A stretch of 64,000 nucleotides of DNA from Bradyrhizobium sp. AZCC 1693 (GCF_036924745.1 NZ_JAZHSD010000001.1:1302001-1366000), one strand, 5' to 3'. Counted from the stretch's first letter, positions 28,221 to 38,036 are shown. Numbers and translations: made by a program. Notes: a model not told the origin generated them from the letters alone.

Positions 28221-28231
28221 GAGGTCTGCCC

Positions 28232-29443
28232 GTGGCCTTGATGCCTGTCGCCGATGCGCTTGCTGCGATCCTTGCCGGCGCCGAACCGTTGCCAGAGGAG
28301 ATGGTGGCGCTCGATGCCGCCTATCATCGCGTGCTGGCGCGCGACGTCGCGGCACGGCGGACGCAACCGCCGCAGGCGATGTCGGCGATGGACGGCTATG
28401 CGGTGCGCGCGGCGGATGCCGCCGACCTCAGCGCGCGGCTGAAGGTGATCGGCGAGGTCGCGGCCGGCCGCCCGTTCGAGCGCAAGGTCGGCCGAGGCGA
28501 AGCGGTGCGGATCTTCACCGGCGGCGTGATCCCTGATGGCGCCGATGCCGTCATCATCCAGGAAGACACCGGCGTCGACGGCGATCATATCACCATCACG
28601 GACGCCGCCGTTTCTGGCCGGCATATCCGGCCCGCCGGCGTCGATTTCAGTGAAGGCGACGTCTTGCTCAAGCGAGGGCGCCGGCTCGCCGACCGCGATT
28701 TGTCGCTCGCCGCCGGCATGAACTATCCGGAGCTAGCGGTGCACCGCCGCCCAAAGGTCGCCGTGCTTGCGACCGGCGACGAGCTGGTGATGCCGGGGTC
28801 GACCCCGGGCCCGGGCCAGATCGTCTATTCGAACGGCTACGGAATCCGTGCGCTGGCGCGCGCCGAGGGCGCCGAGGTCCTCGATCTCGGGATCGCCGCC
28901 GACACGGTCGCCGCCACCGCGCAAGGCATCCGCCGCGCCCGCGAGCTTGAAGCAGATATCCTGATCACCATGGGCGGGGCCTCGGTCGGCGACCATGACC
29001 TGGTCAAGCGGTCGCTGGAGGCCGAGGGCACGGCGATGGCGTTCTGGCGCATAGCGATGCGGCCGGGCAAGCCGATGATGCATGGCAGGCTGGGTGCAAT
29101 GCGGGTGATCGGCCTGCCCGGCAATCCCGTCTCCTCCTATGTCTGCGGCTTCCTGTTTCTGGTGCCGTTGATTCGTGCATTATCGGGCCGCGACACCGTC
29201 CATCATCCGCGCGAAGGCGCCGAACTGGGGCGCGATCTCGCCGCCAACGACCAGCGCGAGGACTATCTTCGGGCCCGCCTAGAAGCGCGCGAAGACGGCA
29301 CCCTGATCGCGGTTCCGGTGAACCACCAGGACTCATCGCTATTGGGGAATCTCGCTGCGGCACGGGCACTTGTGATACGTCCGCCGTTCGCGCCGGCTGC
29401 GGCAAAGGGTTCGCGTTGCGAGCTGCTCCGGCTGCCGGAATGA
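28232..29443 (+). CDS. moeA: Molybdopterin molybdotransferase
   Basis: Inserts molybdate into adenylated molybdopterin, the last step of cofactor assembly. 403 residues with SAMDGYAVRAAD, IFTGGVIPDGADAVIIQED, VLATGDELV, and the MPT-binding GGASVGDHD plus LPGNPVSS loops. GTG start at 28232 with AGGAGG seven bases upstream. lexA follows on the same strand. moaC, its usual partner upstream, is 14.6 kb away. Confidence 0.96.
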   Translation: MALMPVADALAAILAGAEPLPEEMVALDAAYHRVLARDVAARRTQPPQAMSAMDGYAVRAADAADLSARLKVIGEVAAGRPFERKVGRGEAVRIFTGGVIPDGADAVIIQEDTGVDGDHITITDAAVSGRHIRPAGVDFSEGDVLLKRGRRLADRDLSLAAGMNYPELAVHRRPKVAVLATGDELVMPGSTPGPGQIVYSNGYGIRALARAEGAEVLDLGIAADTVAATAQGIRRARELEADILITMGGASVGDHDLVKRSLEAEGTAMAFWRIAMRPGKPMMHGRLGAMRVIGLPGNPVSSYVCGFLFLVPLIRALSGRDTVHHPREGAELGRDLAANDQREDYLRARLEAREDGTLIAVPVNHQDSSLLGNLAAARALVIRPPFAPAAAKGSRCELLRLPE

Positions 29444-29516
29444 CGCCCTGAACGGCACGTTTAAGGGTGTCTTCAGCCGAAGCCGCAATGCGTTCACTTG
29501 AAATTAAGTGGTTGCG

Positions 29517-29557
29517 GAACACATATCGAACATATAGTGTCCGTTCATGATTTGTTT
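29517..29557. promoter_or_regulatory. LexA boxes upstream of lexA
   Basis: GAAC-N7-GAAC at 29517-29531 is the alphaproteobacterial SOS box (GTTC-N7-GTTC on the minus strand). A second, degenerate box GTTC-N7-GTTT lies at 29543-29557 on the plus strand. They sit 100-140 bases before the LexA start, consistent with autorepression. Confidence 0.7.
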
Positions 29558-29655
29558 CGACTGCTAGTGTCCATGGTTGGGAGTTTTGACGACTCCCGCG
29601 ATGGACCCTGGAGATTCGGGACCGAAAGACGACGCCAACCGGGGGATTGCTCGCG

Positions 29656-30357
29656 ATGCTTACGCGCAAACAGTATGAACTTCTGCGTTTCATCAATGAA
29701 CGGTTGAAGGAAGCCGGCGTACCGCCCTCCTTCGACGAGATGAAGGACGCGCTCGACCTGCGCTCGAAATCCGGAATCCACCGTCTCATTACGGCACTGG
29801 AGGAGCGCGGCTTCATCCGCCGCCTGCCCAACCGCGCCCGCGCCATCGAAGTCATCAAGCTGCCGGAGCTGGCTGCCGCCGGCAACGGCCGCCGCGGCTT
29901 CACGCCGAGCGTCATCGAAGGCACGCTCGGCAAGCGCACGGTGAGCGCGCCGGCCACCGAGGACGACGGCAACCGCCCGGTCGCCGTGCCCGTGATGGGC
30001 CGGATCGCCGCCGGTACGCCGATCGAGGCGCTGCAGACCCGCAGCCACACCATCAGCGTGCCGCCCGATATGCTCGGCTCCGGCGAGCATTACGCGCTCG
30101 AAGTGCGCGGCGATTCCATGGTGGATGCCGGCATTCTCGACGGCGACATGGCGCTGATCCAGCGCAACGAGACCGCCGACACCGGCGACATCGTGGTGGC
30201 GCTGATCGACGAGGAGGAAGCCACCCTGAAGCGCTTCCGCCGCCGCGGCGCCTCGATTGCGCTGGAGCCCGCCAACACCGCCTATGAAGTGCGCATCCTG
30301 CCGCCGAACCGGGTCCGGATTCAGGGCAAGCTGATCGGGCTGTACCGAAAATATTGA
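29656..30357 (+). CDS. lexA: SOS repressor LexA
   Basis: Represses DNA-damage genes and self-cleaves when RecA is activated. 233 residues from the ATG at 29656 ([10 protein letters not shown]). N-terminal winged helix ([20 protein letters not shown]). The self-cleavage bond is Ala119-Gly120 in RIAAGTP. The protease pair is Ser154 (GDSMVDAGI) and Lys192 (EATLKRF). An ATG three codons upstream is possible. Followed by a strong terminator. Confidence 0.97.
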   Translation: MLTRKQYELLRFINERLKEAGVPPSFDEMKDALDLRSKSGIHRLITALEERGFIRRLPNRARAIEVIKLPELAAAGNGRRGFTPSVIEGTLGKRTVSAPATEDDGNRPVAVPVMGRIAAGTPIEALQTRSHTISVPPDMLGSGEHYALEVRGDSMVDAGILDGDMALIQRNETADTGDIVVALIDEEEATLKRFRRRGASIALEPANTAYEVRILPPNRVRIQGKLIGLYRKY

Positions 30358-30390
30358 ACCGTCGGGTTGCAGACACGACCGCGACAACAG

Positions 30391-30415
30391 CCCCGGCCTT
30401 CGGCCGGGGTTTTTT
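30391..30415 (+). terminator. Rho-independent terminator of lexA
   Basis: Eight-base GC stem CCCCGGCC / GGCCGGGG with a 3-base loop followed by six T residues, 34 bases after the lexA stop. Confidence 0.93.
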
Positions 30416-30583
30416 GCGGCATGCCGGGAACCAAACTGTGTTAGCGCGTTTGTGATTTAGACGCAGCGCGCCGGTCGCAGAAATGCCCAGAAGCAAGAAA
30501 ACGCTCTGCGCCAAGTCAGCTCTGATAGAGGCCTGTGCCTCCTTCCAGACACGGGGCGCTATCTCAAACGAGGGAGCCATCCG

Positions 30584-31000
30584 ATGTGTGACTATAGCCT
30601 GCACGCTGTGGCGACGCGGCCTGCCAAGGTCGGCGAGACGCTGATCACCACGACATTCCGCGGTACGTCCACCCGCGGCTTCGCGTCGGAACGCGAGCCC
30701 GCAGTAGCGGTCTGCATGCTTCCCGGCACCGAACTGGCGTTCGCCGAAGACGTCAAATACGACAACCGGTGGATCTGGACGCGGACCACCGACTGGCGGG
30801 TCGGCAAGTTCAACCAGATCGAACCGGAAGTATCCGACCGTCATCATGACGCGATCGAATTTCCGGACGGAAGCCATGTGCTGGTGACGCAGCTTTGCGA
30901 AGGCCAGCGCGCAACCGTGCTGCAATTGCCGGTAACCGAGGGCGAACGTGCGCCGAAGGTGACGGAAGCGCCACCGGCCGAATCCATCGTGACCGGATAG
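30584..31000 (+). CDS. Conserved hypothetical protein, 138 aa
   Basis: No signal peptide. Begins MCDYSLHAVATRPAKVGE, then a likely beta-rich core (AVAVCMLPGTELAFAED, GSHVLVTQLCEGQRATVLQLP) and a Pro/Glu tail. CGAGGGAG lies 8 bases before the ATG. A fragment of a paralogue survives at 17934. A GGAAC-N15-CGTT element at 30427-30450 resembles an EcfG promoter with a spacer one base short. Function unknown; similar proteins are common in Bradyrhizobium. Confidence 0.75.
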   Translation: MCDYSLHAVATRPAKVGETLITTTFRGTSTRGFASEREPAVAVCMLPGTELAFAEDVKYDNRWIWTRTTDWRVGKFNQIEPEVSDRHHDAIEFPDGSHVLVTQLCEGQRATVLQLPVTEGERAPKVTEAPPAESIVTG

Positions 31001-31085
31001 AATACGATCCACATGCGATCCGCCGGTTCAGGCCGGCGGATCGCGGTGATATGGTTTTTTGAGAAACTCGGCACCGGGGCGGTCG

Positions 31086-31322
31086 GTGGTCAACAAAGTC
31101 ACATGGCAAAGAGCCGGACGCGTCACGGAGCCCGGACGGTACATGTTCCGGTACGGCTGGCTCACCATCACGGCTGAAGATCTCGCGATCTGGCAGCAAT
31201 TCCCCGAGGCGTCGTTCACGCTGGTCAACCTCCCGTCGTCTCCCGACGCGCCGGAGGAATTCCACCTCGGCGCGTTCGAAATACCAGCCAGTCGCTCAAG
31301 TCCCTCGGTCGACGAGCACTGA
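31086..31322 (+). CDS. Conserved hypothetical protein, ~78 aa
   Basis: Small soluble protein with a well-formed core (TWQRAGRVTEPGRYMFRYGW, ITAEDLAIWQQFPEASFTLV) that looks like a short beta-rich fold. The frame is open upstream, and GTG at 31086 after GGGGCGG is my best start; TTG at 31059 is another. It lies 85 bases after the 138-residue gene and ends 7 bases before the convergent comEC stop. Function unknown. Confidence 0.6.
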   Translation: MVNKVTWQRAGRVTEPGRYMFRYGWLTITAEDLAIWQQFPEASFTLVNLPSSPDAPEEFHLGAFEIPASRSSPSVDEH

Positions 31323-31329
31323 AGGTCGT

Positions 31330-33624
31330 CTACTCCTCCGCCTGAAGGTCTGCCTCGGCCGGCGTGGCGTCGACCGCGCGAGGCGGCACAACACGCGGCG
31401 CAAGAACGGTGGCGTCTGCCTCGCGCTCCTCGGCTGCGGCCGGCGACCACGGACGGTCAATGCCCCTCGGTTTGGCCGCTTCGACGACAAACCCCTCTCG
31501 GCTGCGTTGCAACGCCATTGCGCCCTGCCGCCGCAGCCGGTCGGCATCGATGACCGAAGCCGCGCATGACGCGGGTGCCTGCCGTAGCGTCACAATGAGC
31601 GCCGCGCGCTCGCAATCGTCCGACAGCGCCTCGGGCCTGAGCGCCTGCGCGACCAGGCCGCCAGCGGATTGCATCACGCAGCCAAGGTCGTCGCATGAGA
31701 CGCCTGCGGTGAGCGACGCATCGGCCGCCGTACGCGCGTCCGCATCCGCCGCCAGCCACTCCTTCAGCAGGAAGACATCGCGGGAGCCTTTGGCCGCATG
31801 CATCAGATGGAGCTGGCCGTCCTGGCCGCGGACGCCGACATGGCGGCCGTCGGCAGAGATCAGAATATCCGGCTGCGGCACCCTCGCCGCCCACAGCGCC
31901 GCCGATAGCACCAGTACGGCGCCCGACCAGCGCAACGGCGTGCGCAGCAGGCCGAGCAGGATGATGCCGAGACTGGCGGCAATCAGCGGGCCGATGCCGA
32001 ACGCCGGCACCCGCCCGACCGCGCCGGGCAACGCCGCGACCCATTGCGTCACCGCGATCATCCAGTCGATGCCTGTGCCCATGATCATCCAGAACAGGCG
32101 ATCGAAACCGAACGGCATCGCGACGAGGCCGAGCAGGCCCGCCGGCATCACCACGGCTGAAACCACCGGCATCGCCGCCAGATTGGCGAGCACGCCGTAG
32201 GGCGTGACCCGGTGGAAATGAAAGGCCGCGTAAGGCATGGTTGCGAGCCCCGCCACCAGCGAGGCCAGCAGCAGCATCGTGAGCTCGCGGCCGCCCCACA
32301 GCGCCGCACGCGCGGTTGCGGTATGATCTGCGGTTGCAAGCAGACGCGGCATGCCGATCTGCACCAGCGCCACCAGGCCCAGCGTGGCGGCAAACGACAT
32401 CTGGAAACTCGGATGCACCAGCGCTTCCGGCGCGACCGTCAGCACGATCAGGGCCGCGACCGCGAGCGTGCGAAACGTAACCGCCCGGCGATCGACCATG
32501 ACCGCGATCAGCACCACCGCCGTCATGAAGAAGGAGCGCTGCGTCGCGACCTCCGCCCCCGACAGCAACAGATAGAACGCGGCGGCTGCGAGCGCCGCCG
32601 CCGCCGACCATTTCTTGATGGCGTAGCCGACGGTGAGCGTTGGAAACAACGCCAGCAGCGCCCGCACCGCGAAGAACACGACGCCGGCGACGACGGCCAT
32701 GTGATAGCCGGAGATCGAAAGCACATGGCCCAGACCTGAGATGAACATCGCGTCGTTCACCGGCTGAGAGATCGCGTCGCGCCGCCCGGTCAACAGCGCG
32801 GTAGCAATCGCGCGCTTGTCGCCGTCCAGCGCGGTCCTGATCCGCGCGTCGATGGTGTCGCGCAGGCCCTGCATGAACGCCGAATAGCGCAGGCGCAGCC
32901 CGCCGCCGGTGGCAGGCGGCTCCGCGGCCTTGATCGCGCCCATCACGAAGCCGGAAGCGCCGATGCCGGCGAAGAACATGTCGCGGCTGAAATCGTAGCT
33001 GCCCGGCCGCACCGGGATGAGCGGCGGCAACAGCCGCGCCTTCAATTCGACAAAGCTGCCAACCTCGGGCGCCGTGCCCTTCTTCACCGACAGCCGCACG
33101 CGTTCGAGCTTTATCGTCCCGCGCGCGCTTTCCATGGTGACGACGCGCAGGACAAAGCGGTCGGTACGCTCGCGGATGTCGCGGGTCTCGACAAAACCGG
33201 TCAGCGATACCGAAAACATCGGCCGCGCCAGCACACCATGCGCGATCCGCGCCGTCTTCCAGGTCGCGATCGCAAAGCCGGCCGCGACCGCCGCAATCAT
33301 GACGGCGATGGGAAAGAATTTTTGCCGCCGCAACAGAACCGCCACCGCGCATAGCGCGATGGCGACGACGGCGGCGGCTGAGAGCACCGGTTCATGGTCG
33401 GCGGCGAAATAGAGCGCAATCCCGGTGCCGAACGCCACCGGCACCCAGGGCAGCAGCCGCCCGGCGCCAGCTTCCGCACGCACCCACGCGCGCAAAGTTT
33501 CGATCAACGGCGGCCAGAACGCAGGACGCGACGGCGCAAGGCCGCCGATAGGCGCCGTCGCGCGCGGCGGCCAGGTCCCGGCATAGCCCCGCTTCCGGCC
33601 TGACGTGTCGCCCTGCTCCGCCAC
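31330..33624 (-). CDS. comEC: ComEC/Rec2-family DNA uptake channel
   Basis: 764-residue polytopic inner-membrane protein that moves single-stranded DNA into the cytoplasm during transformation. Two helices near 58-110 are followed by an OB-like DUF4131 region (~130-230). The competence domain (ISGLGHVLSISGYHMAVVAG, then about eight helices) follows. The C-terminal region lacks a full metallo-beta-lactamase motif set, as in many alphaproteobacterial versions. GTG start at 33624. Divergent from the small exported gene at 33771. It commonly lies next to lexA and gltX in this group. Confidence 0.9.
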   Translation of the reverse strand: MAEQGDTSGRKRGYAGTWPPRATAPIGGLAPSRPAFWPPLIETLRAWVRAEAGAGRLLPWVPVAFGTGIALYFAADHEPVLSAAAVVAIALCAVAVLLRRQKFFPIAVMIAAVAAGFAIATWKTARIAHGVLARPMFSVSLTGFVETRDIRERTDRFVLRVVTMESARGTIKLERVRLSVKKGTAPEVGSFVELKARLLPPLIPVRPGSYDFSRDMFFAGIGASGFVMGAIKAAEPPATGGGLRLRYSAFMQGLRDTIDARIRTALDGDKRAIATALLTGRRDAISQPVNDAMFISGLGHVLSISGYHMAVVAGVVFFAVRALLALFPTLTVGYAIKKWSAAAALAAAAFYLLLSGAEVATQRSFFMTAVVLIAVMVDRRAVTFRTLAVAALIVLTVAPEALVHPSFQMSFAATLGLVALVQIGMPRLLATADHTATARAALWGGRELTMLLLASLVAGLATMPYAAFHFHRVTPYGVLANLAAMPVVSAVVMPAGLLGLVAMPFGFDRLFWMIMGTGIDWMIAVTQWVAALPGAVGRVPAFGIGPLIAASLGIILLGLLRTPLRWSGAVLVLSAALWAARVPQPDILISADGRHVGVRGQDGQLHLMHAAKGSRDVFLLKEWLAADADARTAADASLTAGVSCDDLGCVMQSAGGLVAQALRPEALSDDCERAALIVTLRQAPASCAASVIDADRLRRQGAMALQRSREGFVVEAAKPRGIDRPWSPAAAEEREADATVLAPRVVPPRAVDATPAEADLQAEE

Positions 33625-33770
33625 GTGGTTACACCTTACGATCTCGTGGAGAGCACAAGACTACCGGACGGTGTATTGCGGCCGCTAGCGGAACGGATGC
33701 AGAAACCTGAAGAAATGCACCACGGCTGGCGCTACAGTGCTGCACGAGAATCTTGAGCGCGAGCCACCGT

Positions 33771-34025
33771 ATGAAACTTGCTGCCTGCCTTTCAGTTGCT
33801 GTCGCGATAGCAGCCCCGGCATCCGCTGCGGCGGCAGAGCAATGCCGCTTCATCGAGGCGAGAGCCGAACGCGAGGCCTGCTATCAGCGGCAGGAGACCG
33901 CGCGGGCCGCGCGGCAAAAGGCCAATGAGGCCCACCAGGCCGCACAGCAAAAGCCGTACGAGCCCTTGACCCAAGAAGATGCACAGCTCGCCAAATCCAT
34001 GCGAGGCATCTGTCGGGGGTGCTAG
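33771..34025 (+). CDS. Small exported coiled-coil-like protein, 84 aa
   Basis: Start at 33771 gives a clean signal peptide (MKLAACLSVAVAIAAPASAAAA). The mature part has a conserved Cys near its start (EQCRFIEARAEREACYQRQ), a long Ala/Gln/Lys helix, and a terminal CRGC. Likely periplasmic. The last codons abut a comEC fragment on the opposite strand. Confidence 0.65.
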   Translation: MKLAACLSVAVAIAAPASAAAAEQCRFIEARAEREACYQRQETARAARQKANEAHQAAQQKPYEPLTQEDAQLAKSMRGICRGC

Positions 34026-34103
34026 GCGGCCGGCGCCAGACTCTGCGCAAACCCATCGGCGCAGCGTGTCGATGAAGGGCGGCCAGGCGCTGACGCTGAT
34101 CCG
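34023..34103 (-). pseudogene. Remnant of a comEC 5' region
   Basis: Minus-strand translation here reads SAWPPFIDTLRRWVCAESG then AGRL. The intact ComEC N-terminus about 580 bases away has PAFWPPLIETLRAWVRAEAG then AGRL in the same orientation. About 16 of 23 positions agree. No start, no continuation and no membrane segments follow, so this is a fragment left by a duplication or insertion near comEC. Confidence 0.6.
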
Positions 34104-34135
34104 CGCAGCCGTCACGCTCAAGACAACGCCCGTCG

Positions 34136-34166
34136 CGGCCGACCGCTACCCGATAGCGGTCGGCCG
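34136..34166. terminator. Hairpin beside the comEC remnant
   Basis: Perfect 13-base arms (CGGCCGACCGCTA and its complement) with a 5-base loop. It sits between the exported 84-residue gene and the convergent SPW gene and could terminate either transcript. No T-tract. Confidence 0.55.
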
Positions 34167-34188
34167 ACGGGGCGACTAACTCCCATCC

Positions 34189-34551
34189 TCAGCCGGCGCC
34201 GTGATGCCAGCGATCGTGCCACCAGGTGCTGAAATCACGATCCGTCATCAGCTCCCAGACAGCAAACAGGATCACCAGAAGGCCCGACAACACGCTGCTC
34301 ACCGTAGCTGCGCCCGGCTCGTAGCCGACCGTCCACGGTGCTACCATGAGCGCCAGACCCAGAAGCATCTCTCCCCATTCCTCCAGGTAGGAAGGAATGA
34401 CAAATGCCTCGACGGCAAACAGGATGACGCCCAACCCGAGTGCGATGGTTAGCCAGACGGCTGCCCCGGCCATGCCCAGGACAAACGGCGAAACGACCAG
34501 CCATGCACCCACCACCAGGCTGGCAACGTCCTGCCAGTGTTGAATGCGCAT
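34189..34551 (-). CDS. SPW-repeat membrane protein
   Basis: 120 residues with four predicted membrane helices in two similar halves. Each half contains the SPW-type motif, seen as VVSPFVLG near residue 25 and VAPWTVGYE near 80, the latter with Ala for Ser. Start at the ATG at 34551 with GGGAGGTGAGTATC upstream. SPW proteins are uncharacterised and often lie with stress or gas-vesicle-like genes. Divergent from the 60-residue gene at 34805. Confidence 0.88.
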   Translation of the reverse strand: MRIQHWQDVASLVVGAWLVVSPFVLGMAGAAVWLTIALGLGVILFAVEAFVIPSYLEEWGEMLLGLALMVAPWTVGYEPGAATVSSVLSGLLVILFAVWELMTDRDFSTWWHDRWHHGAG

Positions 34552-34804
34552 GATACTCACCTCCCCTCTCCCATGGATATGGTGGCGCGGCACTCAAAGC
34601 GTATCCGTCCAGCCTGCGTTGTGTTGCCGCTGCTCCGGGCCCCGGAGCCACCGCCCAATTCCGGCAGCCCACCCCTGGAAAGCGCTCTTGCAAGTGCGCC
34701 GCAGCAGGATGCACACTGTGTGCGCATGACCAGGTGTCAACGTCTACAGCTCTCGGCTCGACTGGAATTAACGGTTGCGCTCAGAACGAGAGGAGAATGA
34801 CGCC

Positions 34805-34987
34805 ATGCGAGAAATCGAAATTCACGACTATGCGCGGCAGTTGCTGGAAGCACATGGCGCCAAGGCCATTGCGGAAGCCGCTCAGAACGCCATCGAACTC
34901 GAGGCAAAAGGCGAAGTCGAACTGGCCAGAACCTGGCGACATATCGAAGACGCGATGAAGATCATGCGCGGGCCCCACCAGAGCTGA
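34805..34987 (+). CDS. Small helical protein, 60 aa
   Basis: 60-residue soluble protein, strongly helical ([39 protein letters not shown]). AGGAG lies 9 bases before the ATG at 34805. Lies 113 bases before glnA on the same strand. Unknown function; the [13 protein letters not shown] segment resembles small rhizobial stress-block proteins, but this is only an impression. Confidence 0.65.
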   Translation: MREIEIHDYARQLLEAHGAKAIAEAAQNAIELEAKGEVELARTWRHIEDAMKIMRGPHQS

Positions 34988-35100
34988 GGCTACCGGCGCG
35001 GCAACGCAGAACGTGGCCCGGACCCGTCGCAAGCCGCTTCACCGCGGCTGAATGGCAACACGACCTCCAAGATGCGGCTCTCCATAACAGGAGTGAAGCC

Positions 35101-36531
35101 ATGTTTCCGAAGTGTGCGACAGCCGAAGATCTCGTGAAGGCGATCAAGGACGAGGAGGTGCAGATGATCGATCTGCGCTTCACCGACTTGCCTGGGGTGT
35201 GGCAGCATTTTTCCGTCCCACCCAGTGCAGCAAGTATCGATGCTCTCAGCGAAGGCATTGGATTCGACGGTTCATCCATCCGCGGCTTCCAGGAAATTCA
35301 GGAAAGCGACATGCTGGTCGTGCCGGACCCGACCACGGCCTTCCTCGACCCGTATTCCCCTGCATCGACCCTGGTCCTGATCTGCAACATCAGGGACCCC
35401 GTGACCGGTCAACCCTATAGCCGTGATTGCCGTTACATCGCCCAGAAGGCCGAAACCAACCTGAGGGGCTCTGGCCTTGCCGATACAAGTTACTTCGGCC
35501 CGGAGGCGGAGTTCTTCGTGTTCGACGACGTGCGCTACGGACAGGGCATCAATTACGCCTTCCACGAGATCGATTCCAGCGAAGGCAGTTGGAATACCGG
35601 CAAGGAGGAAACGCCGAATCTGGGCCACAAGCCGCGCCCGAAGGAGGGATATTTTCCCGTTCCCCCGACCGACAGCATGCAGGCGCTCCGCACCGAAATG
35701 GTGCTGACGATGGAACGGCTGGGGATTGCGATCGAAGCCCATCACCATGAAGTCGCGACCGGCGGCCAGAACGAGATCGACATGCGCTTCACGACGCTCA
35801 CCCGCATGGCCGACAATCTGATGATGTACAAATACGTGGTGAAGAACACCGCCCGCGAGCATGGCATGACCGCAACGTTTATGCCGAAGCCGCTGTTCGA
35901 GGACAACGCCTCGGGGATGCACGTTCACCAGTCCCTGTGGAAGGGCGAGACCAACCTGTTCTACGACAAGGGCGACTATGCCGAGTTGAGCCAGCTCGGC
36001 CGCTACTACATCGGTGGCCTGCTGACCCACGCCTGGGCGTTGTGCGGGCTTTGCGCGCCCACCACGAACTCCTACCGGCGTCTGGTGCCCGGCTATGAGG
36101 CTCCGATCAATCTGGTCTATTCCCAGCGCAACCGCTCAGCCTGCTGCCGGATTCCGATGTATTCGCCGAACCCGCGGGCAAAGCGGGTTGAGTTTCGCTC
36201 GCCGGATCCCTCCTGCAACCCCTATCTGGCCTTTGCCGCGATGCTGATGGCCGGTCTCGACGGCATCACCAGCCGGATCGATCCGGGCAGCCCGATCGAC
36301 AAGAACCTCTATGACCTGCCGCCCGCCGAGGCGAAGGACGTGAAGTCGACACCGGGATCGCTGGATCAGGCGCTTGATGCGCTCGAGCGCGATCACGCCT
36401 TCCTGCTCCGCGGCGATGTGTTCACCGCCGACGTGATAGAGACCTGGCTCGACTACAAGCGGAGGAAAGAGGTCGATCCGATCCGGCTGCGCCCTCATCC
36501 ATACGAGTTCCATTTATATTACGACATCTAG
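35101..36531 (+). CDS. glnA: Glutamine synthetase, type I
   Basis: Condenses glutamate and ammonia with ATP. 476 residues, the length of GSI. Catalytic motifs [23 protein letters not shown], the [14 protein letters not shown] metal/glutamate region, and the ATP-binding [17 protein letters not shown] are present. The adenylylation tyrosine is Tyr404 in [22 protein letters not shown] precedes the ATG. No glnB (PII) gene precedes it, unlike the housekeeping copy of rhizobia, so it is probably an extra GSI. It leads a plus-strand group with FBPase and PFK. Confidence 0.95.
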   Translation: MFPKCATAEDLVKAIKDEEVQMIDLRFTDLPGVWQHFSVPPSAASIDALSEGIGFDGSSIRGFQEIQESDMLVVPDPTTAFLDPYSPASTLVLICNIRDPVTGQPYSRDCRYIAQKAETNLRGSGLADTSYFGPEAEFFVFDDVRYGQGINYAFHEIDSSEGSWNTGKEETPNLGHKPRPKEGYFPVPPTDSMQALRTEMVLTMERLGIAIEAHHHEVATGGQNEIDMRFTTLTRMADNLMMYKYVVKNTAREHGMTATFMPKPLFEDNASGMHVHQSLWKGETNLFYDKGDYAELSQLGRYYIGGLLTHAWALCGLCAPTTNSYRRLVPGYEAPINLVYSQRNRSACCRIPMYSPNPRAKRVEFRSPDPSCNPYLAFAAMLMAGLDGITSRIDPGSPIDKNLYDLPPAEAKDVKSTPGSLDQALDALERDHAFLLRGDVFTADVIETWLDYKRRKEVDPIRLRPHPYEFHLYYDI

Positions 36532-36781
36532 GGCGTGAACTCATCCGCAGGCATGGGCGGATTTCGGCTTCGGCGGGTCCGGAAAAGCGCCAAGAAAAGG
36601 ACTCCTGCCGCGCTGCAATTGCCATTGCTACTCGCTCAGCTTCGGCGGCGAGCCGAGGCGCTGTGGCTTCGGGGTGGAACCTATCGCAACATGACACGTT
36701 CTCTCCGCCAATGAGCAGCGCCGTTGCCCCGGCGCAGCGAGCGCCGAGGCCGAGGCGTTGCGCTGGTCGGAGGAAATGCTC

Positions 36782-37927
36782 ATGAGACTCACCCTTTCGG
36801 TCATCAAGGCTGACATAGGCTCCGTCGGCGGCCACACGAAACCGTCTACACGCATGATGGCGGCTGTCGAGGGCGCGGTCGCGAAGGCGATCTGCGATGG
36901 CCTGCTGATCGACGGTTTCATCTGCCACACCGGCGACGACATTGCGATCATCATGACGCACACACGGGGCGAAGGGAGCTCCGAGGTGCATCAACTTGCC
37001 TGGAAGGCGTTCCTCGCGGCCACCTCGGTAGCGAAAACCTCCGGGCTTTATGGCGCCGGCCAAGATCTTCTCGTCGACGCACCGTCTGGAAACGTCCGCG
37101 GCGCCGGCCCGGGCGTCGCCGAGCTCAGCTTCGACCACAGCCTCTCGGGCACGAGACCCGCGGAGTCCTTCATGGTGTTCGCCGCCGACAAATGCGGTCC
37201 CGGCGCCTACAACCTGCCGCTCTACCTCGCATTTGCCGATCCCATGTATTGCGCCGGGCTGATGCTGCCCCCGATGATCCAGGGCTTCCGTTTCCATGTC
37301 ATCGACATGGACAATACGGCTGGCGACAGCGTGATCGAACTCGACGCGCCCGCGGACAGCTACCACATCGCCGCGCTGCTCCGCGACAACGAGCGCTTTG
37401 GCATTGATCGCATCACTTCCCGCAAATATGGCGAGGCCGTCGTCGCTGTTTCGGCGCAGCGTCTTCACGCGATCGCAGGCAAGTACACCGGCAAGGATGA
37501 TCCGGTCGCGATCGTCAGGAACCAGGGGATTTTCCCGGCGCCGGAAGAAATCATCTCGCCGTTTGCCAAGGCACACTTCGTGGGCGGCGATGCGCGCGGC
37601 TCGCACGTGATGCCTCTTATGCCCGTGCCGCTTAACACGCCGGTGACCGGCATGTACTGCCTGCCGATCGTTTCCTGCGCCGGCTTTTCGATCGACAAGG
37701 ATGGCCGCTTCTCGGAGTCCTATACCGATTTCTTCGACAACCCGGCGTGGGACGAGGTCCGTCGCCGCGCCCAGAGCAAAGCTATCGAGATGCGCAGCCA
37801 AGGCTGGTCTGGTGCAGCGATGCTGCCCTATTCCGAGTTGGAGTATGGCGGCTTCCGCGACACCGTGTCCGCGCTTTTGAAGCGCTTCCAGCTGCGCGAG
37901 GAGCGCAAGCCGGAAGCGGCCGAGTAA
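36782..37927 (+). CDS. Class V fructose-1,6-bisphosphatase (FBP aldolase/phosphatase)
   Basis: 381 residues. The N-terminus MRLTLSVIKADIGSVGGHTKPS and the segments HTGDDIAIIMTH, DKCGPGAYNLPLYLAFADP and SYTDFFDNPAWD match the archaeal-type bifunctional FBP aldolase/phosphatase (class V). This enzyme condenses triose phosphates and releases F6P in one protein. Start at 36782 has GGAGG 8 bases upstream. It lies 250 bases after glnA and 110 before PFK. This family is uncommon in alphaproteobacteria and suggests transfer. Confidence 0.9.
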   Translation: MRLTLSVIKADIGSVGGHTKPSTRMMAAVEGAVAKAICDGLLIDGFICHTGDDIAIIMTHTRGEGSSEVHQLAWKAFLAATSVAKTSGLYGAGQDLLVDAPSGNVRGAGPGVAELSFDHSLSGTRPAESFMVFAADKCGPGAYNLPLYLAFADPMYCAGLMLPPMIQGFRFHVIDMDNTAGDSVIELDAPADSYHIAALLRDNERFGIDRITSRKYGEAVVAVSAQRLHAIAGKYTGKDDPVAIVRNQGIFPAPEEIISPFAKAHFVGGDARGSHVMPLMPVPLNTPVTGMYCLPIVSCAGFSIDKDGRFSESYTDFFDNPAWDEVRRRAQSKAIEMRSQGWSGAAMLPYSELEYGGFRDTVSALLKRFQLREERKPEAAE

Positions 37928-38036
37928 TACGGCGTCACGATCGGACCGCCTGCAGGCGGGTCATCCCAGTCTGTGCCGCTATTCACGAACCATGGCCCAC
38001 CGCAGGTGCTAGGCATGCCAATCTTGGGAGGTCGGT

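Noticed and set aside
30427-30450. EcfG promoter for the 30584 gene
   Set aside because: Both boxes match, but the spacer is 15 bases, one short, and the distance to the gene is over 130 bases. Mentioned only as weak.
35000-35100. Possible sigma-54 promoter before glnA
   Set aside because: TGGCCC and nearby GC pairs do not give the -24/-12 spacing or the TTGC element.
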